Assembly: GCF_013402815.2 (NCBI RefSeq)
Contig: NZ_CP058601.1
Span: 2,294,001-2,358,000, forward strand
From: Natrinema halophilum
Lineage (GTDB): Archaea; Halobacteriota; Halobacteria; Halobacteriales; Natrialbaceae
Length of the DNA: 64,000 bases
Direction of reading: 5' to 3'
The translations under genes were made by a program, and so were the position numbers. The notes beneath the pieces are model-generated. The model did no database searches. It was not told where the DNA came from and saw nothing but the letters and a program-made list of their open reading frames with translations. Numbering within the stretch: position 1 is the first letter of the stretch; each line of letters opens with the position of its first letter. This document shows positions 35,343 through 43,761 of this stretch, one piece after another.

Positions 35343-37013
35343 TTAGCTGTTGTCACTATTGCTGTCATTACTGGAATTGGTGTTTTTATCGTTGGTGGTA
35401 CTGTTGCTGCCCCTGTCGTTTCCATTATTGACATCCTTATCATCGGTACCGTCCTGGGCATTGTTGTTGTTCTCGCCGTTGTTGCTGTTCTCTTCGTTGT
35501 TGTTCTCGCCGTTGTTGCTGTTCTCTTCGTTGTTGTTCTCGCCGTTGTTGCTGTTCTCTTCGTTGTTGTTCTCGCCGTTGTTGCTGTTCTCTTCGTTGTT
35601 GTTCTCGCCGTTGTTGCTGTTCTCTTCGTTGTTGTTCTCGCCGTTGTTGCCGTCCTCGCTGTCTTCGTCGTCTCCTCCATCTTCACCGTTCTCGTCGTCC
35701 TCGCCGTCTTCACCGTTCTCGTCGTCCTCGCCGTCTTCGCCATCATCACCATCCTCGCCGTCTTCGCCATCTTCGCCATCATCACCATCCTCGCCGTCTT
35801 CGCTGTCTTCGCCATCATCACCGTCTTCTCCGTCCTCGCCATTCTCGTCGTCCTTGCCGTCTTCTCCGTCCTTGCCGTCTTCGCCATCCTTGCCATCTTC
35901 GCCATCATCACCGTCTTCTCCGTCCTCGCCATTCTCGTCGTCCTTGCCGTCTTCTCCGTCCTTGCCGTCTTCGCCGTCTTCGCCGTCTTGGCCATCATCA
36001 CCGTTCTCGCCATCCTTGCCATCTTCGCCATCATCACCGTCTTCGTCGTCCTCGCCGTCTTCGCCGTCTTCGCCATCATCACCATCCTCGCCGTCTTCGC
36101 CATCATCACCGTCTTCTCCGTCCTTGCCGTCCTCGCCGTCTTCGCCGTCTTCGCCGTCTTCGCCATCATCACCGTCTTCTCCGTCCTTGCCGTCCTCGCC
36201 GTCTTCACCGTCCTCGCCGTTCTCGTCGTCCTTGCCGTCTTCTCCGTCCTCACCATCTTCACCGTCCTTGCCGTCCTCGCCGTCTTCGCGATCCTTACCG
36301 TCATCGGCGTCTTCGCTGTCGGTGGCATCTTGACCATCGTCGGCATCTGCAACTTCGTCACCGACGTCTATCTGGTCATCCTGCTGGTCACCGTCTAGTG
36401 CCCCATCTGTAACCTGCTGTTTAGCCTGCCGATCCTGGGATACGTCATGTTCTCCACGGTCGTCCGTTTCCGTGGTAACCACGTCTCCAGTTCCATCGGT
36501 ATTAGCACTGGTACTAACCTGACCGTCCTCGTCAGGACAGTCGATCGTAATTAGCACCTCACTGTCGTCCCCCACCGTCGTAACGTCGTCTGGGATGTCA
36601 AGCGGAACCTCGGTTCCGTCCGCTTCAGCAGTGAGGTTGTATGTCCCATCCTCGAGATGAGTGAACGTGACGTTATCGTTCGCTGCAACAGTCTCGTTTT
36701 CCTGCTGGGACGGTGGCTGATCGACGTCGACTCGCTCGAGCGTGAGTTCCACCGGTACGTCAGTCGGATTCGAAACGTCGATCTGCCCGCTTCCAAGCTG
36801 ACACTCAACTGTAACGTCGAGTACCTCCGGTTCGGTCGTCTGATCGTCGTCGGATGACGATGGCGCGTGCGTAGTCGTATCGCCACTCGCCATGGCGAGT
36901 CCCGCACCGAACGTCATTCCGATAACAGCCATCAGAACGACGAGTATCGTCAATGATGTTCGTATGTGAGCACCCGAAATCGAATCAGTACTGTCCGCTG
37001 GTTTGTCTCTCAT
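35343..37013 (-). CDS. Surface protein with collagen-like Gly-Glu-Asp repeats
   Basis: The 556-residue product has an N-terminal hydrophobic segment (about 20-43), probably a signal or anchor, then a small beta domain (about 58-155) with two Cys (VECQLG, TIDCPDE), a Thr/Asp-rich linker and, from about 200 to 455, an almost unbroken Gly-x-x pattern with triplets GED, GKD, GDD, GEN. The C-terminal part is six units of GENNNEENSNN (11 residues; 33-bp repeats), then an Asn/Ser/Asp tail. Proline, needed for a collagen helix in animals, is missing, so a true triple helix is uncertain. No domain fixes its role; I infer an extracellular or wall-associated protein with a very long acidic spacer. Confidence 0.85.
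   Translation of the reverse strand: MRDKPADSTDSISGAHIRTSLTILVVLMAVIGMTFGAGLAMASGDTTTHAPSSSDDDQTTEPEVLDVTVECQLGSGQIDVSNPTDVPVELTLERVDVDQPPSQQENETVAANDNVTFTHLEDGTYNLTAEADGTEVPLDIPDDVTTVGDDSEVLITIDCPDEDGQVSTSANTDGTGDVVTTETDDRGEHDVSQDRQAKQQVTDGALDGDQQDDQIDVGDEVADADDGQDATDSEDADDGKDREDGEDGKDGEDGEDGEDGKDDENGEDGEDGEDGKDGEDGDDGEDGEDGEDGEDGKDGEDGDDGEDGEDGDDGEDGEDGEDDEDGDDGEDGKDGENGDDGQDGEDGEDGKDGEDGKDDENGEDGEDGDDGEDGKDGEDGKDGEDGKDDENGEDGEDGDDGEDSEDGEDGDDGEDGEDGEDGDDGEDGEDDENGEDGEDDENGEDGGDDEDSEDGNNGENNNEENSNNGENNNEENSNNGENNNEENSNNGENNNEENSNNGENNNEENSNNGENNNNAQDGTDDKDVNNGNDRGSNSTTNDKNTNSSNDSNSDNS
35464..35650 (-). repeat. 33-bp tandem repeat, about 5.6 copies, coding
   Basis: Exact 33-bp units (landmark TCTCGCC at 35471, 35504, 35537, 35570, 35603 and 35636 on the plus strand) encode the Asn/Glu-rich 11-residue units of the surface protein. 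The copies look identical, so copy number is probably variable between strains. Confidence 0.95.
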
Positions 37014-37587
37014 GGTTTTCAAACTGCAACCCACCTCGATGATCATCACGTGCTTTGTTATGGACAGAAGACAAACAGTCCGAGTGATTGCTAATTTCCA
37101 ATACTAGTATTTGTTGATCTGAGATTTAATTGAATGCTTAAAAATTGTCGTATTTATTGCTATGGAACAATCCGTAGTCAAACAGAGAACCGTTACAGAC
37201 CCACTGCAGTCGTCGAAATGTCGCCTCTTGTTACAAGGTGCGTGAACGAAATATCGATCACGAAGAGCCTCACGGTCGAACGCAAGGAAAGTATGTGATA
37301 GCGGCTATTACCACCGCTGCGAATCCGACACGATCCGCTGTTGAACCGCACTTTCCCTACAGACGTCATATGCTGCCAGACGCCGTCAAATCGACACCCG
37401 TCGGCGGGATCACGGATCGCGTTTACGTCCTTCCTGGCGGTAATGGCGAGTGACCGGCAACGAATTACCTTTCGTTGCTGGCGGATCACGGGAAAACCGC
37501 TCGAGCCGAACGACTCGTACTCTGTATTCGATCCCGGAATCGGAAGAAGGGGCAGTCAGTATCGGCAGAATCATCGGTAGTCTTCCC
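37014..37587. other. AT-rich intergenic region
   Basis: About 570 bases between two minus-strand surface-protein genes. Bases 37040-37190 are far more AT-rich than the rest of the window (TTTAATTG, TATTTATTG runs) and probably hold the promoter of the Gly-Glu-Asp protein. No gene is called in the remainder. Confidence 0.55.
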
Positions 37588-38262
37588 TCAACCCGTTCCG
37601 TCGCTGGCCTCGGCGTCCGTCACTCGGTCGTCCGTTTCGTCACCCGCTGGGTCGGTGGTACCACCAGTCGTTTCATCCTCCACATCGGATTCGTCACCCG
37701 CAGTATCGTTGCTGCCATCGGTTTCAGTATCCGCTCCAGTCTCGGTTGCAGTTTCGGTATCAGCCTCACTGCTGGTCTCGTTTCCGCCACCAGTTTCGTA
37801 CCCGTCCGCCGTCTCGTTTCGGTTGCTCGTTTCGTTCCCATCGGTCGTCTCGTTTCCGTCACCAGTTTCGATCCAATCACTCGTCTCGTTTCCGTCACCA
37901 GTTTCGTTCCAATCACTCGTCTCGTTTCCGTCACCAGTTTCGTTCCAATCACTCGTCTCGTTTCGGTCAGCGGTTTGGTTATCACTTCTCTCGGTACCGC
38001 CTCTGTCGATCGAATTCGTGTTCGACTCGTTGGTATCCCGGTCAGCGTCTTCGTCTCCGGATACACCGGCGGCCGCCCCGCCTTCGTCACTACTGTTCGA
38101 TCCCAGCGACGACAGTTTGCTTTCAGTCACCGAATCCTCGGACGCTTTGGTCGCGAACTGCTCTGGGCCGACAGCCGCGACGGTCAGCCCGAATACGAGG
38201 AGTATAATCGCAATTGGTACGAAGACGGTCCCGACCGGCGGCGAATCGGTTTCGTCTACCAT
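37588..38262 (-). CDS. Membrane-anchored protein with dense N-glycosylation sequons
   Basis: The 224-residue product has one hydrophobic span at about 10-31 and an acidic, Thr/Ser/Asn-rich outer part. From about residue 88 to 160 it repeats NETSDWNETGDG with small changes (12-residue, 36-bp units), giving more than ten N-x-S/T sequons (NET, NQT). The rest is Glu/Thr/Asp linker without domain. Haloarchaea glycosylate such sites by the AglB pathway, so this is probably a heavily glycosylated surface protein. An ATG at 38262 gives the single span close to the start. Function unknown. Confidence 0.75.
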   Translation of the reverse strand: MVDETDSPPVGTVFVPIAIILLVFGLTVAAVGPEQFATKASEDSVTESKLSSLGSNSSDEGGAAAGVSGDEDADRDTNESNTNSIDRGGTERSDNQTADRNETSDWNETGDGNETSDWNETGDGNETSDWIETGDGNETTDGNETSNRNETADGYETGGGNETSSEADTETATETGADTETDGSNDTAGDESDVEDETTGGTTDPAGDETDDRVTDAEASDGTG

Positions 38263-38463
38263 CGTCCGTAGTAGTCATGTTGAATGACTTCGTTAATCGC
38301 TGCAATCTCTCTTCGGACGACACTATCCCGGAGAACAGTCGTTCGTCGTTCGATGTACAGACGATCCATTGATAGGAGGCAATCGATTCCTACTCGGCCG
38401 CCCTGAGTGTCAGCTATCACATAGACCGAAACGACTACCCCCTCGAGTCCGTACGGCTGGAGC

Positions 38464-40293
38464 ATGAACAATTACGATATCGAGCGGTATCTCAACGTCC
38501 GTAGCGCGTACGGCGCTTCGTTCGGACCCAGCGGAGAACGGCTCTCTTTCCTGATGGATACGACCGGAACCTCGCAGGTCTGGACCATCGATTCCGCTCG
38601 TGCCTGGCCTGAGCAACGGACGTTCTTCGAGGAACGGGTGACGTTCGCCTCGTGGTCACCCGAACGGACGGAGCTGATCTTTGGAATGGACGAGGGTGGC
38701 AACGAACGTGCCCAACTATTCCGGCTCGATGCGGCGACCGGCAAAATAGAGAACCTCACTGCGATGCCCGAGGCCAAGCACCGCTGGGGCGGATGGAGCG
38801 ACGACGGCGAACGATTCGCCTTTACCTCGAATCGCCGCGACGAGTCCGTCTTCGACGTCTACGTTCAGGGTCGCGACGAGACGGGCGATGATGCACGGCT
38901 CGTATACGAGGGCGACGGCTGGCTCTCGCTTGCCGGCTGGAGCCCCGACGACTCCCGGCTGCTCGTCTCGCAGGCCTACTCTAACTTCGATCAGGACCTG
39001 TACGTGCTCGACCTCGAGGCTGAGAAACCAGATCTCGAGCACGTCACGCCACACGAGGGCGACGTCCGCTACCAGAGCGCAAGCTGGGCACCTGACGGTG
39101 ACGGAATATACCTTGTCACCGACGAGGGCGAGGCTGACACCCTCTATCTGGCATATCTCGATCTCGATGGCGGGGCACGAAGTGCCCCCGAGACCGTCAT
39201 CGATGGAAACGGATGGAACGTCGACGGCGTTGCACTGGACGACGAGACGGGCAGGTTCGTCTGCTCGCGAAACGTCGACGGCTACACGGAACTGACGGTC
39301 GGCGAGTTCGACGCCGCCGACCCCACCGAATACGAGACGTTTCCCGAGCCCGACCTTCCGGGCGGCATCTCCGGCGGCGTAAGCTTCGATCCCGACGCAG
39401 AACGGTTCGCTCTCTCGACGACCGGGGATACGGTCAACACGAACGTGTTCGTCATCGACGTCGAGAGCGGCGAGGCCGAACGGTGGACGAGCGCACCAAC
39501 CGCAGGCATTCCTCGCGAGACGTTCGACGGGTCCGATCTTGTTCACGTCGAGAGTTTCGACGGACTCGAGGTTCCTGGCTTCCTGACCGTGCCGGACAAT
39601 TGCGAAAACGGAAACACGCCCGTCATCGTCGACATCCACGGCGGACCGGAGAGCCAGCGCCGACCCTCGTTCTCGAGCGTCAAACAGTACTTCCTCGACC
39701 GAGGCTACGCGTACTTCGAGCCGAACGTGAGAGGATCTGCGGGCTACGGGGCCGAGTACGCCGCCCTCGACGACGTCGAGAAGCGGATGGACTCGGTCGC
39801 GGACATCGAGGCCTGCGTCGAGTGGCTGGCGGACCATCCAGCGATCGACCCTGACCGGATCGTCGCTAAAGGCGGCTCCTACGGTGGCTTCATGGTACTG
39901 GCTGCAATGACCGAATACCCAGATCTGTGGGCTGCCGGCATCGATGTCGTCGGCATCGCCAACTTCGTCACCTTCCTCGAGAATACCGGCGATTGGCGGC
40001 GGGAACTACGCGAAGCCGAATACGGCTCGCTCGCAGAGGATCGAGAGTTTCTGGAAGAGATTTCGCCGACTAACAACGTCGAGCGGATCGAGGCGCCGCT
40101 TTTCGTTCTCCACGGCGAGAACGATCCTCGCGTCCCGGTCGACGAAGCCGAGCAGATCGCGGAGCAAGCGGCCGAACAAGGAGTTCCAGTTCGCAAGTTG
40201 ATCTTCGAGGACGAAGGCCACGGGTTCTCGAAACTCGAGAACAGAATCGAAGCCTATTCCGCGATCGCAGATTTCCTCGACGAGCACGTCTGA
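38464..40293 (+). CDS. S9 family (prolyl oligopeptidase-like) serine peptidase
   Basis: The 609-residue protein has an N-terminal beta-propeller (about 1-350; repeated WSPD/WSDDG blades such as FASWSPERTELIFG and LAGWSPDDSRLLVS) and a C-terminal alpha/beta hydrolase domain. The catalytic serine lies in KGGSYGGFMVL, the Asp in LHGENDPRVPVDEAE and the His in FEDEGHGFSK; IHGGPESQRRP and NVRGSAGYG mark the oxyanion region. This is the acylaminoacyl-peptidase or oligopeptidase group, which trims short peptides in the cytoplasm. No signal peptide. A GGAG motif precedes the ATG. Confidence 0.94.
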   Translation: MNNYDIERYLNVRSAYGASFGPSGERLSFLMDTTGTSQVWTIDSARAWPEQRTFFEERVTFASWSPERTELIFGMDEGGNERAQLFRLDAATGKIENLTAMPEAKHRWGGWSDDGERFAFTSNRRDESVFDVYVQGRDETGDDARLVYEGDGWLSLAGWSPDDSRLLVSQAYSNFDQDLYVLDLEAEKPDLEHVTPHEGDVRYQSASWAPDGDGIYLVTDEGEADTLYLAYLDLDGGARSAPETVIDGNGWNVDGVALDDETGRFVCSRNVDGYTELTVGEFDAADPTEYETFPEPDLPGGISGGVSFDPDAERFALSTTGDTVNTNVFVIDVESGEAERWTSAPTAGIPRETFDGSDLVHVESFDGLEVPGFLTVPDNCENGNTPVIVDIHGGPESQRRPSFSSVKQYFLDRGYAYFEPNVRGSAGYGAEYAALDDVEKRMDSVADIEACVEWLADHPAIDPDRIVAKGGSYGGFMVLAAMTEYPDLWAAGIDVVGIANFVTFLENTGDWRRELREAEYGSLAEDREFLEEISPTNNVERIEAPLFVLHGENDPRVPVDEAEQIAEQAAEQGVPVRKLIFEDEGHGFSKLENRIEAYSAIADFLDEHV

Positions 40294-40380
40294 TTACCGA
40301 CGATAGTATTCCGTGTGAGACCCGAAAGACCGTCGATTCGTTCCGAAGACGGTGCAACCGGTCGGAAGGGGCGAAGCGGA

Positions 40381-40480
40381 ATGGGGATATTGATTGCCCG
40401 CGTCTCCGTGTCCCTTGCGATCGCCGGTGAACGCGAGTCTGGAAGTGGCAAATCCTCCTGTCGATTCCGATCAGCCGACG
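40381..40480 (+). pseudogene. Relic of a NosY-like ABC permease gene
   Basis: A short stretch is clearly homologous to the intact permease gene downstream: its LAIAGERES codons (around 40415-40443) match LAIAGERESS of the permease, and after a one-base loss CCTCCTGTCG-A-TTCCGA continues the match to the region coding YLLSVPN. No start, stop-to-stop frame or promoter fits. I read it as what is left of a paralogous permease that once preceded this ABC operon. Confidence 0.55.
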
Positions 40481-40606
40481 GTGCCGTGTTCTCATTATCG
40501 CTCGAGGCGCCTGTTCGGCTCTTTCGTCGCCTGAAACTGGAGAGAAATATCTGTTCTGATGGATACCTACAAAAACTATACAGTATTCGACAATGAAATA
40601 CCGGTT

Positions 40607-41548
40607 ATGGCCGCCATTCAAACAACCGGACTGACCAAGCGATACAACAGGTCAGTCCTGGCCGTCGACGATCTCGACCTCACGGTCGAGGAGGGGGAAG
40701 TGTTCGGATTTCTCGGTCCGAACGGCGCGGGGAAATCTACGACGATCAACATGCTCCTCGATTTCGTTCGTCCGACCAGCGGGACCGCGACGGTACTCGG
40801 CCTCGACGCACAGGCCGACATCGCCGAAATCCGTCATCGAATCGGCGTTCTACCGGAACAGGCGAGCCTTTATGACAGACTCACCGCCCGCGAGCACCTC
40901 AAATGGGTCATCGACACGAAGCGGGCCGACGACGAACCGGGAGCCATCCTCAAACGAGTCGGTCTGTACGACGACGGATACCGCTCCGTTGGGGACTATT
41001 CGAAGGGAATGGCCCAGCGGCTGGGGCTCGGAATGGCGCTGGTCGGCGATCCGGAACTGCTGATTCTGGACGAGCCCTCCGCGGGACTGGACCCGACGGG
41101 AAAACAGGAGATGCGCAGGATAATACAGATGGAAGCCGACACCGGGACGACCGTCTTTTTCTCGAGTCACATCCTCGGCGAAGTCGAGTCCGTCTGCGAC
41201 CGGGTCGGAATTATGAACGAAGGGAGACTGGTCGCGACCGGCACGCTCAACGATCTTCAGGGCGACCTCAATCTCGATGCGACGATCACGCTCGAAGTCG
41301 AGCGAGCGCCGAAAAATCTCGCCCTCCATCGACTCGACGGCGTCCGATCGGCCAGCATCAAGGGAACGACGATCACCGTCACCTGCACCGACCCTGCAAG
41401 CAAGGTCGACGTCGTCCAGCACATCGCGTCCGCAACGGAGGTCCACGACATCATCTCCGAGGACGTCTCGCTCGAGCAACTGTTCAATACGTACACGAAC
41501 GAAGAGCAGATGGACGAAGAGACATCGGGCATAGGGGTGACAGCATGA
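40607..41548 (+). CDS. ABC transporter ATP-binding protein
   Basis: The 313-residue ATPase has Walker A GPNGAGKST, the Q-loop region, signature YSKGMAQRLGLG, Walker B LLILDEPSAGLDP and the switch histidine in FFSSHILGEVE. The C-terminal ~90 residues form the accessory region found in NatA/NosF-type (ABC-2) ATPases. ATG at 40607 fits the family N-terminus; the frame is open from 40559. Its stop overlaps the ATG of the permease (ATGA), so one transporter is made. The substrate is unknown; ABC-2 types of this layout work in export or in copper-enzyme assembly. Confidence 0.95.
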   Translation: MAAIQTTGLTKRYNRSVLAVDDLDLTVEEGEVFGFLGPNGAGKSTTINMLLDFVRPTSGTATVLGLDAQADIAEIRHRIGVLPEQASLYDRLTAREHLKWVIDTKRADDEPGAILKRVGLYDDGYRSVGDYSKGMAQRLGLGMALVGDPELLILDEPSAGLDPTGKQEMRRIIQMEADTGTTVFFSSHILGEVESVCDRVGIMNEGRLVATGTLNDLQGDLNLDATITLEVERAPKNLALHRLDGVRSASIKGTTITVTCTDPASKVDVVQHIASATEVHDIISEDVSLEQLFNTYTNEEQMDEETSGIGVTA

Positions 41549-42360
41549 GCACGCTCGCGGTGGCAAAGAAGGACTTCCTCGACGTCTGGCGATCCAGAGT
41601 CGTCTGGTCCGTTAGCGTCCTCTACATCTCTATCGTCGCTCTATTTTTGTATTCCGAGCAGAACAGGGGCCCAAATCCGGACGTGGAAACCGCTCTGTTG
41701 AACCTGATCGACATCGGCGCGATGTTCATCCCGCTCGTCGCCCTCGTTTCGGCGTACCTCGCGATCGCCGGCGAACGCGAGTCCAGCAGCATCAAGTACC
41801 TCCTGTCGGTCCCGAACACGCGCCGCCAGGTCGTTCTCGGGAAGTACCTGTCACGAGCCTCCATGGTCACTATTTCCGTTATCTGTGCGTTTCTCGTCGG
41901 AGGGGGACTCGCACTCAACTGGTATTCCACACTCGATACGGAGATGTTCGTTGGTATCGCAGCTCTGACGCTCCTCTATACGCTTACCTACGTCGCCATC
42001 GCGATCGGCATTTCTGCATCGGCGGCATCCCGATCGCGGGCAATGGCTGGAGCGGTCGGCTTTTTCTTCGTGACGAACGTGTTGAATCTGTTCGGCCCAC
42101 TCGAACGCGGTATCAGGTTTTTCCTTAACGACCTTGCCGGGCTCGGGGTCCCCGATTTCGGGATCAAATTCATGCAGGTGCTTATCAGTCCGACGGCGGC
42201 ATACCTCGTCGCCACACCAGTAGCGTTCCCCGGAAAATCGGTCCCGCCCCAGTATCCGTGGTATCTCCAGGGCGAAGTGGTGATCGCCATTCTGTGCGCC
42301 TGGCTGATAGTGCCAGTCGTAATCGGAATTCGTCTGTTCAAACGCGCCGATCTCGACTGA
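41545..42360 (+). CDS. ABC-2/NosY-type permease
   Basis: The 271-residue membrane protein has six hydrophobic spans (near 17-38, 55-75, 108-130, 140-162, 170-190 and 245-265) and the LAIAGERESSSIKYLLSVPNTRRQ region typical of NosY/ABC-2 permeases, in which the Glu-Arg-Glu stretch after span 2 touches the ATPase. It starts on the last bases of the ATPase gene, so subunit dosage is coupled. A decayed copy of the same motif lies upstream at 40381-40480. Confidence 0.93.
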   Translation: MSTLAVAKKDFLDVWRSRVVWSVSVLYISIVALFLYSEQNRGPNPDVETALLNLIDIGAMFIPLVALVSAYLAIAGERESSSIKYLLSVPNTRRQVVLGKYLSRASMVTISVICAFLVGGGLALNWYSTLDTEMFVGIAALTLLYTLTYVAIAIGISASAASRSRAMAGAVGFFFVTNVLNLFGPLERGIRFFLNDLAGLGVPDFGIKFMQVLISPTAAYLVATPVAFPGKSVPPQYPWYLQGEVVIAILCAWLIVPVVIGIRLFKRADLD

Positions 42361-42439
42361 CGTCAATCTACCCGTTAGGACGGTGTTAGGCGGACTACAG
42401 AGGCGTTTTCCCTCTCCTAGCGGAGCGTTTCTCGGTCGC

Positions 42440-43501
42440 TCAGTCGATGACGCCGGTTTTCTTCGCGACGTCTCGAGCGGCACGCTCGTTCATCCCATCG
42501 CCCAGAATCGTATACCGATCTCGAATTTCGTGGCACGTGGTCAGCGCTTCGACGACGGTCTCGTCGTCGATGCCCAGTTCCGCCGCAGTCGTCGGCGCGT
42601 CGATACTCGAGAGGGCATTGCGAATATCACGCCAGATGCCCCGGTCGCCTCCATGGAGGTAGGCGGTCATAACTGAGCCGACGCCGACCTGGTGGCCGTG
42701 GAGGGCTGCGCCGGGTGCCAGTCGGTCGAGTTGGTGGGAAAAGAGGTGTTCGGCACCGCTTGCGGGCCGCGAAGAGCCGGCGATGCTCATCGCGACGCCC
42801 GAGGACATGAGCGCCTTCGTGACGACCCAGGCCGACTCCTCGAGGCCTGGCCGGATGAGTTCGGCGTTGTCGACCAGGATTTCGGCGGTCATCTCCGAGA
42901 GCGCGGCGGCGTACTCGGAGTATTCGACGTCTTTCAACCGTTTGGCCAACCGCCAGTCCATCACTGCGGTGTAATTCGAGATGATGTCAGCGCATCCGGC
43001 CGTCGTCAGTTCCCACGGCGCATCGGCGAGGGTAGCGGTGTCGGCGACGACCGCAAGCGGCGGCTCTGCGGCGACGCTGTGGCGGGAATCCCCGTCGGGG
43101 ACGGAGCCGCGATTGCTGACGATCCCATCGTGGCTCGCTGCGGTCGGAACGGAGAGAAAGCCCATTTCGAGATGGTAGCTGGCCATTTTCGCGATATCGA
43201 TGGCCTTTCCACCGCCGATTCCGACGAGGTACGCGGCGCCTTCGGCCTCGGCAACCTCGATGACTCGCTCGACGGCGTCGAACGTCGCTTTTTCGACCGT
43301 TACGATTTTGGGTTCGATCCCGGCAGCCTCGAAGTCAGCAGCGATGGGGTCCGCAGCGACCTCGCGGGGCGTCGGGCTCGTGACGAACAGCGGCCGCCCC
43401 TGCAGGTGGAGATCGTCGACCACGTCCACGACCGCGCTCCGGACGCCGTGGCCGACGACAACGTTTCGCGGGAGGCGGATCCACGTCGACTTCTCGAACA
43501 T
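42440..43501 (-). CDS. egsA: sn-Glycerol-1-phosphate dehydrogenase
   Basis: The 353-residue enzyme makes the glycerol backbone of archaeal ether lipids from dihydroxyacetone phosphate with NAD(P)H. Typical segments: LVGIGGGKAIDIAK (92-105; dinucleotide), FLSVPTAASHDGIVSNRGS (Asp metal ligand), AGCADIISNYTAVMDW, and the zinc histidines in EHLFSHQLDR and ALHGHQVGVG. Length is normal for EgsA. A single, minus-strand gene; it is convergent with the ABC permease. It is a firm marker that the host is an archaeon. Confidence 0.96.
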   Translation of the reverse strand: MFEKSTWIRLPRNVVVGHGVRSAVVDVVDDLHLQGRPLFVTSPTPREVAADPIAADFEAAGIEPKIVTVEKATFDAVERVIEVAEAEGAAYLVGIGGGKAIDIAKMASYHLEMGFLSVPTAASHDGIVSNRGSVPDGDSRHSVAAEPPLAVVADTATLADAPWELTTAGCADIISNYTAVMDWRLAKRLKDVEYSEYAAALSEMTAEILVDNAELIRPGLEESAWVVTKALMSSGVAMSIAGSSRPASGAEHLFSHQLDRLAPGAALHGHQVGVGSVMTAYLHGGDRGIWRDIRNALSSIDAPTTAAELGIDDETVVEALTTCHEIRDRYTILGDGMNERAARDVAKKTGVID

Positions 43502-43761
43502 ATCACTCCTTTCTTACGGGAACATTTAGTAAGTGAGGTTCGCTCGCTGCGCTTTTGGGATTCGAAGACTCCGAGTACGGTTGATCGACGTGCGCCGGAT
43601 TGCTACTCGCTCGAAGGCGACGGTCTCACTGTTACTCGCCCGGATCGGCCTACACTGGGACAGCGAACGACCAGGAGAGCGACCACAGCCGATAGCGACG
43701 GTCGTGCGTCACCGGTCGGCTTGCCTGAGCAGCAGCCGGTCGATCCGACACAAGCGTTCGG

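Noticed and set aside
35312-36361. Other-frame products of the Gly-Glu-Asp repeat gene (Met/Thr/Ala/Lys-rich and Ser/Pro-rich)
   Set aside because: They are only shifted readings of the same tandem repeats.
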